Shown: in pieces, positions 45,192-54,663 of the stretch | How positions within the stretch are numbered: the first letter of the stretch is position 1 | How the letters are laid out: each line of letters begins with the position of its first letter | NCBI RefSeq assembly: GCF_963576675.1 | Contig: NC_088913.1 | Span: 1,741,001 to 1,805,000 of the forward strand | Reading direction: 5' to 3' | DNA length: 64,000 nt | Source of the DNA: Euphorbia lathyris | Taxonomy: Eukaryota > Streptophyta > Magnoliopsida > Malpighiales > Euphorbiaceae | The notes under the pieces: model-generated | The model's database searches: none | What the model was told of the DNA's origin: nothing | The model's input: the letters and a program-made list of their open reading frames with translations, nothing else | Made by a program: the position numbers and the translations under genes

Positions 45192-45629
45192 TTTAAGTGA
45201 TTTCTTTGCCTTAAGAGTTGATTAAGCGTAAAGAGTAAAAGATGGGGAAATACCCATAATTTATAGACGAGATGAACGGTGTGGATCTTAATCGAATCCA
45301 TGTGTCAGTTTTGCCTTAGGATCATGTACCGACAATGATCCTGGCATTTATGACACATTACGGCGAATACGTCATCCTAGGTTATACGCGTGCTTTGCAT
45401 TTATGCTAACGGATTAATCACTCAGTATTTAGAATGCCAAACGTTCGATATTCTGAGTGGTCAGTGCAATATTTGAGGATGATTTTATGTTCAAGTTCTA
45501 AACTAATTTACTCAGTGTGCAAGTTTACTCAGTATTGTATATTCAGTTAGTTTCGATGAGTTACTCAGCAAACAATAAATCATTCAGCATGTAATTCACT
45601 CAGCATTCATATTTATTTAGCATAGGAAT
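45192..45629 (-). other. Inner SIRE pol-to-additional-ORF spacer with a possible internal TATA box
   Basis: About 440 bp without coding sequence. On the minus strand TATAAATTA (45257-45265) lies 66 bases before the ATG of the additional ORF. ACTCAGT/CTGAGT motifs recur six or more times at 45420-45600. The outer element has the same TATA at 54289-54297. Confidence 0.5.
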
Positions 45630-48600
45630 TTACTGAAGAGGATTAAACATACCAATTGCTTCTCTCAGTATGCTGAACTGCTCACGGGCCAGTGGCTTTG
45701 TGAAGATATCTGCAAGCTGTTCGTCCGTTGGGACAAAAGTCAGCTTGATCTCACCCTTGAGTACATGGTCTCTAATGAAGTGATGTCTGATGCTGACATG
45801 CTTCATTCTGCTGTGTTGAATTGGGTTCTTGGAGAGATCAATTGCACTTTTGTTGTCACATTTGACTTCAATTGTCTTTGTTTGAACACCATAGTCTTCA
45901 AGCTGTTGCTTAATCCATAGGACTTGAGCAACACAATGACCAGCAGCAATGTACTCAGCTTCAGTGGTAGACAGGGCTACTGACGCCTGCTTTTTGCTGA
46001 ACCAGGATACAAGACAGCTTCCTAAGAAATGGCATCCTCCTGAGGTGCTTTTTCGTTCCAGCTTATCCCGTCCATAGTCAGCGTCAGTGTATCCGATGAG
46101 TGTAAAGTCATGAGTATTTGGATACCACAAACCTGCGTTCACTGAGCTCTGCAAATATCTAAGGATTCTTTTTACAGCAATGTAATGAGATTCCTTAGGG
46201 TTAGATTGATATCTAGCACAGTAGCATACTGAAAACTGAATGTCTGGTCTACTGGCTGTTAAGTAAAGTAGAGAGCCTATCATACCTCGATATAACTTGC
46301 TGTCTACTGACTTACCATTCTCATCAGCGCAGAGGACAGTGTCAGTGCCCATAGGAGTGGATATTGGCTTGCAATTTTCCAAGTCATATTTCTTTAAGAT
46401 CTCCTTGGCATATTTGGCTTGACTGATGAAGATGCCATTCTTTCCTTGTTTAATTTGAAGACCGAGGAAGAAGTTGAGTTCTCCCATCATGGACATTTCA
46501 AACTCAGTCTGCATTTGCTTGCTAAACTCCTTGCACATTGATTCGTTAGTTGCACCAAATATTATATCATCAACATAAATTTGGGCCAGTAGGGTATCTT
46601 TACCCTTTTTCTTAATGAATAAGGTTGTGTCAGCTTTGCCCCTGACGTAATTTCTAGTCAGCAGGAAACTGGTCAGCCTCTCATACCAAACACATGGTGC
46701 TTGCTTGAGGCCGTACAGAGCCTTTTGGAGTTTATAAACATGGTTTGGGAATTTAGGGTCCTCAAAACCTGGAGGTTGATTTACATAAACCTCCTCGTTT
46801 ATAACTCCATTAAGAAATGCACTTTTGACATCCATTTGAAATAATTTAAAATTCATGTAAGATGCATATGCACACAGTATTCTAATTGCCTCTAGCCTTG
46901 CCACTGGGGCGAAGGTCTCACCGTAGTCAATACCTTCTTGCTGACTGTAGCCCTGAGCTACAAGCCTTGCTTTGTTCCTGACTACGTTTCCTTGTTCGTC
47001 CATCTTGTTCCTGAAGACCCATCTTGTTCCGATGGTCTTTTGACTCTTTGGATGAGGCACTAGCTCCCATACATCATTTCTTCTAAATTGATCGAGCTCC
47101 TCTTGCATTGCGATCATCCAGAATTCATCGTACTCAGCTTCAGCAAAATTCTTCGGTTCTTGTACTAAGACGAAGGCAACAGTGCTGAGGTACTTCCTGA
47201 GTTGATTCCTAGTCATCAGGGTATTCCCAGCAGAATCAAGGATTGCACTTTCGGAGTGCCCTCTTGGAATCCTTATTTCTTTGGGTAGACTTATGTCTTG
47301 TGTTGTTCCTGTTTCAACAATCTCTGCAGAAGTAGATGGGTCAGCAAAAGTAATCTTAGGTTCACTCTTACTCTTGGTCAGCCTCTTTGTGAATGACTCA
47401 GTAACTGGTTCTGGGTCAGCGGTGGTTACTGAGTTTGGATCATCTTCGGTCAGCGGCTGGTATCTACCTGCAGGGTCAGTTTCATCGAACTCTACATGTA
47501 TTGACTCTTCTAGAACTTGAGTTCGCTTATTAAAAACTCTGTATGCTTTGCTGTTTGTTGAGTAGCCCAAAAAGATAGCCTCATCAGCTTTAGAATCAAA
47601 CTTTGCTAAGCTATCTTTGGTATTTAAAATAAAACATCTACAGCCAAAGGCACGAAAGTATCCAATATTGGGCTTTCGTCCTTTCCAAAGTTCATAGGGG
47701 GTCTTCTTGAGTATAGGTGTAACTAAAGCCCTATTAAGAATGTAGCATGCTGTGTTAACAGCCTCTCCCCAAAAATACTTTGGAAGCCTATGCTCATCCA
47801 GCATTGTCCTGGCTATTTCAACCAGAGTTATGTTCTTCCTTTCTACAACCCCATTTTGCTGAGGTGTTCTAGGAGCAGAAAAATGGTGGTCAATGCCGCT
47901 GGCTTCACAGAATTCAACAAACTTTTGGTTTTTGAATTCTCCACCGTTATCACTACGGATATGAGCTAATTTTAGGTCTTTTTCATTTTCAATTTTTCTA
48001 ACCAAATTTGAAAATGTCTCAAAAATCTCATCCTTGTTGGTCAGCAAGATAACCCACGTATACCGAGAGAAGTCATCTACAATGACCAAGGAAAATCTTC
48101 TTCCACCCAGACTCAGCGGCTGGACTGGACCAAAGAGATCCAAGTGTAGTAACTCTAACGGACGTTTAGTTGAGACAATGTTTTTGCTGTGAAAAGATTG
48201 TTTGGTTTGTTTTCCAGCTTGGCAAGCGTGGCATAATTGATCTTTTTGAAATTTAAGTTCAGGCAGTCCCTCAACCAATTGCTTTCTTGCTAGTTTGGCC
48301 AGGAGGTCCATGCTTACATGATCAAGTCTCCTGTGCCATAGCCAGGAATTTTCTTCCTTTGTTACTAAGCACACAGTTTTTGAAAACTTTTTCTCTAAGT
48401 CTAGCATAAAGACATTATCTATCCGAGGGGCAGTTAAGATTAACTCATTTGTTTCACCCTCGTAAATTTTACATCCAGTAGCATCAAATATAACTTTTCT
48501 CCCATTATCACATAGCTGAGCTACGCTGAGTAAGTTATATTTGAGTCCGCTGACTAGGGAGACAGATTCAATAGTAGGATTACCTCCGATGGTTCCTGAG

Positions 48601-49916
48601 CCTACTATCTTACCCTTCTTGTTGTCTCCAAAACTTACACTCCCTCCTCGTTTACGTTCAAACGTGATGAACTGAGCTTCATCACCCGTCATATGCCTTG
48701 AGCATGCGCTGTCAATATACCACATCTTTGACTTTTCTGCACATCTCAGGCTTACCTCATTTGATTGCTCCTCATCATCTGATGCGATGGATGGGTCAGC
48801 ATGCTCAGAGATGCATGGCTCAGCAAGTTCGTCAGCGATGAAGCATATCTTCGCTGACTCGGTGGCCTCAGTCTCTGTTGATGAAGACTCATCGCTGTCG
48901 CTCCAAGTAGCCACCATTGCTTTCTTCCCACTTTTCTTATCTTTTCTCAGTGTGGGGCAGTTTGACTTAATATGGCCAGTTTGATGGCACTCAAAGCATG
49001 TAATGGGCTTTGAGCTGTCTTTTCTATATTTGCTGTCGCTTGAGTCAGCCTTATACTTATCAAACTTTTTGTAAGGCTTTTTAGAATATTTGTCGTTCTT
49101 CCTGAACAGCCTTTTCATCTACCTGGTGAACATAGCCATCTCTTCATCATCAGTTGAGCTCCCGTCAGTGGAGTCAGCTTTCATGACAAGTGACTTCTGC
49201 TTCTTGTCTTTAGATTTTTCCTTCACCTCAAAGTTTTTCATAGATATCTCATGGGTCAGCAATGAACCGATGAGTTCGTCATATTTGTAGGTGGTTAAAT
49301 CCTGAGCTTCCTCGACTGCTGTCTTCTTTGCTTGCCAGTCTTTCGGAAGACTCCTGAGTATCTTTTTGACTTGCTCTTCCTCAGTGAAGATTTTCCCAAG
49401 TCTCTTGAGCTCATTAATGATGTTGGTGAACCTTGCATTTATGTCTGAAATGCCCTCATCATTGTTCATCTCGAACAGCTCGTACAGTCTCATCTGCTGA
49501 TTCACCTTGGATTCTTTTACTTTGTTTGTTCCCTCGTAGGTGACTTCCAGCTTTTTCCAGATCTCTTGCGCCGACTCACAACCTGAGATTTTGTTATATT
49601 CTGCAGCATCGAGCGCACAGTGAAGCATATTGATAGCCGAAGCATGGTTTTGAAGCTTCTTAAGATCATCCTCTGTCCATTTGGCCTCAGCTTTTATAAC
49701 TGTTTGGCCAGCCACAACCTCGACAGGTACAAACGGGCCTTGGACTATAGATAGCCAGGCACTCATGTTTGTAGCCTGAATGAAGTTTTTCATCCTATTC
49801 TTCTAGAAGGTATAATTTGACCCGAAGAATAAGGGAGGCCTAGTAATGGACAGCCCCTCAGGCAGTATTTGAGTTGTTTGGTTTCCAGGGAGAAACCGAG
49901 TGCTATTTTCGCCCAT
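45630..49916 (-). pseudogene. Inner SIRE gag-pol, fused in one frame, two TAG codons
   Basis: One frame of about 1429 codons from ATG at 49916 ([11 protein letters not shown]). Gag core, then one zinc knuckle [14 protein letters not shown]; the acidic [10 protein letters not shown] is followed at once by [17 protein letters not shown], the protease start. The coiled-coil and two further zinc knuckles found in the outer copy are absent. Protease [10 protein letters not shown]; integrase [18 protein letters not shown] and [22 protein letters not shown]; RNase [20 protein letters not shown] and [12 protein letters not shown] at 49803-49805 (Trp in the outer copy) and 49119-49121 (Lys in the outer copy) break gag. 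Pol itself is open. Confidence 0.9.
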
Positions 49917-49965
49917 GGTACGGATCAACTCAAGGTTGTTAGACCTTTTAAAGTGAGCTTTTAGA

Positions 49966-49977
49966 GCTCTGATACCA
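49966..49977 (-). other. Inner SIRE primer-binding site
   Basis: TGGTATCAGAGC on the minus strand, two bases inside the 5' LTR edge (49980). Matches the 3' end of initiator tRNA-Met. Confidence 0.9.
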
Positions 49978-49979
49978 CT

Positions 49980-51310
49980 TGTTGGTCCCTTGTTTAGTTG
50001 TAAGTATAGTTCCAAGGGGGGGTTAGGAACTATTTAAACTTTTCCAAGATTTAGGCAGACTTCTTTTTCGTAAAGAAAAAGGTTTGAACAGCGGCGCTGA
50101 GTAAACAGCAAGATGCTGGCTTAGTCAACCGGTGACTAGGTCAGTTTCTCAGTTTGAGTCAGGAGATAGCACTTAGAGTCTATTCCTGAGCTCTTTCGTT
50201 TAATGCACCCAACTCAACTTGACCTCTTGACTTGGTCAGCTTTTTGATTATTTAAGCAAGCAATACAAATAAGGAGTTAAAGGTTTAGAAATACTTCACT
50301 CAGCAGATTTATCCAGGTTCGGCTTCTTCTAAGCCTACGTCCTGTCCCCGGAACACTTTCCGAGATTTCAATCCTCTACTGAGCTCTTTAAAGGTAGAGC
50401 CTCAAACCTTTTACAATATCAGCAATTGAGTATGACAAGAGTACCCTCCTCTATACTTCTACTCAATCCTAATCTCTCTGCTGAGTACTGAAACCGAGTA
50501 CTCAGCCTCTCCTTTCTATCTCTAGAAATGATAAGTGTTTTGTCCTAATACAAAGATGTGCTAAGACACTTTAGATGATTTACAATCACTCTAGACTTTT
50601 ACACAGAGATAAGAAAATGTAGTGTAAGAATTTTGCTTTGCTTCTTGCTTGCAGAACTTGTAGAGATTTGGTCAGCGTAATGGCTTGATCAAGTTCTGTA
50701 TTTTGTGAAGCTTCTTATGGCACTATTTATAGAGACGTCTGGGCATTCAGTCATTTCGAATTTCGAAATAACCGTTGGGGGGAAACGGCTATATGTCGTT
50801 GTCATCCTGACTTGCTCAGAGCTCTCGGCCAATCATAATCGTGTATCTTCTATCCTCGGTCAGCTCAGCAGATGGTCTCTCCTTTTATGGTAAAGTCAAC
50901 TGGACAGCATACTGTGTCGTCTGAACTTTTCCAAAAGAGGAAACACTTTGTCTGGAAGTTTTCCTTTGCCAGCTGCTGTCTTGTACGCTTTGTCGAGACT
51001 ACTCAGCAGCTTCATCTTGAAGTTGTTCCCGAAGGTCTTCTAGATCCTTCCGTTTGCTGAGTTGCGTTTTGAACAAAACGGCAACGTCTTGACTTACGCG
51101 GGCCGAGTGTACTGAGTTGTTTGACTTGGGCCTTGGCTTCCGTAATGGGCTTGGGCCTTTTGATTCTTATGTCTTATAATATTTTAACTCAACATTGAAC
51201 AAACACATTAGTAGAATTAAATCAAAGCATTTAAACTTAGTGTGTTTAGAATATGTATTATACTTAAACAATTTTGTCAAATCAAAATTATGTGGAAAGG
51301 TGTTTCAACA
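49980..51310 (-). mobile_element. Inner SIRE 5' LTR (LTR C)
   Basis: 1331 bp. Directly followed by TAGAT and then the outer element's sequence next to its additional ORF. Confidence 0.95.
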
Positions 51311-51348
51311 TAGATTACACAGATGTGGCCTAAGTTTTGCTAGTCTAT

Positions 51349-54180
51349 CTATTTCTTTTTCTTGCCATGAGACTGACTTCGCTCGTACTGACGTCGCTCA
51401 TGCTGAGCTCTAGCAGCTTGCGCTTTCTCCCCCGTTTTGTCAACTTCAGGGAGCTGGAACGCATCGATTAAGACAACACGAGTCAGTCCTTGGGATATTT
51501 CTTTGAGCTTGTCAGCACTATCATTGACCCCATCAAATATGGCAACTCCATCAGCTGATACTTCAACTGGTATATGAAGATCAGCAGCACTGAGCATGTT
51601 GATACTGAACGCTTGCGCTTTAGCTTGCCAGATGAGAGCTTCAGAGAGGCCAGCGAAGACTTGGTGGAATGTCTTCAGAAGTGCTGAGTCATAGTGATGA
51701 CGTTGGATATTATTGTGACGGATGTGGTTGAAGGATTGTTGTGCGAGGGACAGCAATTCATTCTGCTTCATCGCGTCAGTATCCATTTCTTGCTTGTTCA
51801 GGTTGAGTAGCCTGACAGCCTCACTGATTTGCTCAACTGAGCACTGACTATAGGACACCATTTGCTCATTTGTCTTTAGTTGCTCAGTGTGAAGCTGAGC
51901 AAAAAGCATCTTAAGTTCTGAGGAAGTGGCGTAGTCAGTGTTCACAGCAGATAACTTCTGTACTTGCTGATGTAGCGAGTTCAGATGTTGAATTGTGGAC
52001 AGTTGTATCTCTGCCAGCTTGGCAACTGAATCCTGCCTAGCTTGCTGAGCTTGAAAATACAAGACCACATTCAGCAGATCCTTGAGTCCCTTGACTTTGT
52101 TGAGAAGTAAAGTGACCTGGGAGAGCTGAGTTGTCTCTGGGAATGACGATCCAGCAGCAGCAGGTGAAGCGGACTGTTGAAGATCTTGGATTAGAGCTTG
52201 CACTGAGTCGATGAGCTTCTTGCCGGACTCAGTGGCATCCCGATATACCTCAGTATGACCAGTAGAGAAAGGAGTGAAAGGAGTACCCTGGTCAGGGACT
52301 GGATGAGTTTGCTCAATCTGCACTTGGGTTGGAGGATTTGTTGTTTGATCGGCAGAGAGGTTGGTTGTAGAAGTGTTAACCCGAACACTGTCTGTGCTGA
52401 CGGAGGAAGGATTGGTAGTCAGCACCATGCTTGAGGAGACAGCATGAGCAGTGGTCGGTTCAACCTGACTGGTTGAAGTAGTTGAAGTATGATGCTCGGC
52501 ATGTTCCTGTTGAGAAGAAACAGAGGCTTGTTTTTCTAACGGCCCAGAGGAAGTGGAAGTAGATTGCCGCTTGAAAAATGTCAGCTTGACAGTAGAAGGA
52601 TCCTTTGTTGGCTTGGATAGCACAAGTTCAGGAATGGACGATGATTTTTTACTGACTGTCATCTCACTGGCCTTAACCAGCTTCCTCCTTCTACGTGGTG
52701 GAGAGGAGATGGGAACAGCTTCTTCGGAGTGAGTAGGAGTAGGTTCCTTTTCCTCAGTATTGGTCTGGTCAGCTTGATCAAGTTGCTCAAGTTGCTCAAC
52801 TCCAGCAGCCAACTCAGTGTCAGGCTGCACAGCTCCACCAGCTAACCCCGTGTTAGCATCCTCAGCTTCTATTTCGCTGTCGGATTCCTCAGACTCATCA
52901 GCGTCATCCTGACCGCTGGCTTCAGCTTCTTCCTCAGCAGTGCTGTCTCTATCAAGTTCTTCCTCAACTTGGGAGATAAAGTGGTCATCTAACTGGACAT
53001 CTGGTTCCTGAGCATTAGTACCCTGGCATTGAGTGAAATGAGAATCACTCGGTACGATGAAATCAGTTGGTATGGCCTCTAGAGGAGTCGTAGCTGAAGG
53101 CTTTTGCTTCTTCTGAGGTAGCTCAGCAGCTTCCTCAGTTTCAGGCTCATCTTGCCTGTTTCTCTTGTCAGCTTTCTTTCCGGCTGACCTCTGCTTCTTT
53201 GCTGGAGACTCATCATGTGATGAAGGAGTCTCAGCAGACTTTCTCTTGCGAGAAGCTGGGGCCTTAGTTCTTCCACTTTTCTTTGGCTCAGCAACAGTTT
53301 CCTCAGCTTTGTCAGCTGGACCAGTAGCAGTAGCTTTTCCCTTCTTCAAGGGTTGTCCAAATTTTAGTGCCCTCAGCGATGCGGCTGTGATCTCAGTTCC
53401 TCTGAATGATTCCTCACCTTCGAGGTCAATCTTGTGGTCAATAAGAATACGCGTGATGATTGACCCAAGCCTCAATGTACCCGTGCTGCGTAGAAACCCA
53501 GCAACCAAGAATAATGGCATGTTGATGGCGGTGTACGTCAGCATGTGCCAAATGAAGCACTGTTCAAAGTTTGTTGCTGAGGTCGTGCAGTTTATCTTCG
53601 GGTAAATGAAGTAGCTCAGCAGGTAGTGAGCCATCTTCTGATGCTGACCCATTGAGGATGCTGAGACCTCTCCTGAGTAACCCTCAGGTTTGCAGAAACT
53701 GTGGACATAGTTAGTCTTGTCCTGATCTCCTGACTTCCTCAGCCTTACTCCCTCAGTTTTGAGCTGGAGGAGATTTCCAATGTACAGAGGGTTGATGAAG
53801 ATCGTTTTTCCCCTTACTTCGGTGCATAGGTAGTCGGTGGAGTCACTGGCCACCTTGAGGTTGTGGTAAAATTCTCTTACCAGGTCAGGATACGTCTCAT
53901 CTCTGACCGAGAACAACCCAGTCCATTCGTTCTTTGCAATCCAGTCGGCAAACGGTTGTTCATTTTGCACAAAGTGCTCAGAGACCCATCTGGAGGGCTC
54001 AACCTTCCATTCGCTGATATTTTCGAAGACACGGGAGTAGGTTCTGATCTTCACAGCTTTCCCTTTTCCAGATTGTTGATCAGTTTTACCCTTGCTCGGT
54101 GTGGAAGGGTTTCGTGAAGGTTCATCGGAGCTGGACTTATTGTGGCCGGCACCGGAGACGTTGAAAGAAAGCTTAGTCAT
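51349..54180 (-). CDS. Outer SIRE additional ORF (so-called env-like), intact
   Basis: 943 residues. The ATG at 54180 (MTKLSFNVSGAG) is preferred over an upstream in-frame ATG at 54333, because the inner copy shares this start and because 54289-54297 looks like a TATA box. Residues about 50-270 form a conserved domain (VSEHFVQNEQPFADWIAK, DLVREFYHNL, RGKTIFINPLYIGNLLQL, YFIYPKINCTTSATNFEQCF). The middle is rich in Glu, Ser, Thr and Lys/Arg patches (RRRRK). The end is coiled-coil-like (QHLNSLHQQVQKL). There is no signal peptide; only one weakly hydrophobic stretch (INMPLFLVAGFL) exists. The N-terminal domain recalls plant transposon-protein domains also seen in Athila ORFs. Function unknown. 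Confidence 0.8.
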   Translation of the reverse strand: MTKLSFNVSGAGHNKSSSDEPSRNPSTPSKGKTDQQSGKGKAVKIRTYSRVFENISEWKVEPSRWVSEHFVQNEQPFADWIAKNEWTGLFSVRDETYPDLVREFYHNLKVASDSTDYLCTEVRGKTIFINPLYIGNLLQLKTEGVRLRKSGDQDKTNYVHSFCKPEGYSGEVSASSMGQHQKMAHYLLSYFIYPKINCTTSATNFEQCFIWHMLTYTAINMPLFLVAGFLRSTGTLRLGSIITRILIDHKIDLEGEESFRGTEITAASLRALKFGQPLKKGKATATGPADKAEETVAEPKKSGRTKAPASRKRKSAETPSSHDESPAKKQRSAGKKADKRNRQDEPETEEAAELPQKKQKPSATTPLEAIPTDFIVPSDSHFTQCQGTNAQEPDVQLDDHFISQVEEELDRDSTAEEEAEASGQDDADESEESDSEIEAEDANTGLAGGAVQPDTELAAGVEQLEQLDQADQTNTEEKEPTPTHSEEAVPISSPPRRRRKLVKASEMTVSKKSSSIPELVLSKPTKDPSTVKLTFFKRQSTSTSSGPLEKQASVSSQQEHAEHHTSTTSTSQVEPTTAHAVSSSMVLTTNPSSVSTDSVRVNTSTTNLSADQTTNPPTQVQIEQTHPVPDQGTPFTPFSTGHTEVYRDATESGKKLIDSVQALIQDLQQSASPAAAGSSFPETTQLSQVTLLLNKVKGLKDLLNVVLYFQAQQARQDSVAKLAEIQLSTIQHLNSLHQQVQKLSAVNTDYATSSELKMLFAQLHTEQLKTNEQMVSYSQCSVEQISEAVRLLNLNKQEMDTDAMKQNELLSLAQQSFNHIRHNNIQRHHYDSALLKTFHQVFAGLSEALIWQAKAQAFSINMLSAADLHIPVEVSADGVAIFDGVNDSADKLKEISQGLTRVVLIDAFQLPEVDKTGEKAQAARAQHERRQYERSQSHGKKKK

Positions 54181-54663
54181 TCTTCTAAGATGGAGAGAAT
54201 AGAGGTATTCGAGAGAGAAGAAATTTGAGTGATTTCTTTGCCTTAAGAATTTGTTAAGCGTAAAGAGTAAAAGATGGGGAAATGCCCATAATTTATAGAC
54301 GAGTTGAACGGTGTGGATCTTAACCAAATCCATGTGTCAGTTTTGCCTTGGGATCATGTACCGACAAAGATCCTGGCATTTATGACACATTACGGTGAAT
54401 ACGTCATCCTAGGTTATACGCGTGCTTTGCATTTAAGCTAACGGATTGATCACTCAGTATTTGGAATGTCAAGCGTTTGATATTCTGAGTGGACAGTTAT
54501 GTATTTATGAATGATTTATTTAAGTTCAAGTCTTAAACTAATTTACTCAGTGTGCAAGTATACTCAGTATTGTATGTTCAATTAGTTTCGATGAGTTACT
54601 CAGCAAACAATTACTCACACAACATGTAATTCACTCAGCATTCATATCGTTTAGCACAGGAAT
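54181..54663 (-). promoter_or_regulatory. Outer SIRE spacer before the additional ORF, with candidate TATA box
   Basis: Minus-strand TATAAATTA at 54289-54297, 109 bases before the ATG of the additional ORF. The same box is kept in the inner copy at 45257-45265. CTGAGT-type motifs are repeated between 54440 and 54640. A separate promoter for the additional ORF is possible but unproven. Confidence 0.45.

Larger units (their letters stand above)
40497..51310 (-). mobile_element. Inner SIRE/Maximus-type Ty1-copia element
   Basis: 10,814 bp, minus strand. LTRs 40497-41827 (3') and 49980-51310 (5'), differing at about 9 sites. TSD TAGAT at 40492-40496 and 51311-51315. Primer site TGGTATCAGAGC on the minus strand at 49966-49977. 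Same family and orientation as its host element but a different LTR subtype (TTTCCAAGATTTAGG where the outer has TTTCTCAATTTAGG). It lacks a 590-bp segment at the gag-pol junction that the outer copy has. It landed about 35 bp downstream of the outer additional ORF. Confidence 0.95.

Noticed and set aside
49980..51310. Two SIRE elements sharing one LTR by unequal crossing-over
   Set aside because: LTR subtypes pair A with D and B with C, and TAGAT flanks the inner element. Nesting explains this, and a shared LTR does not.
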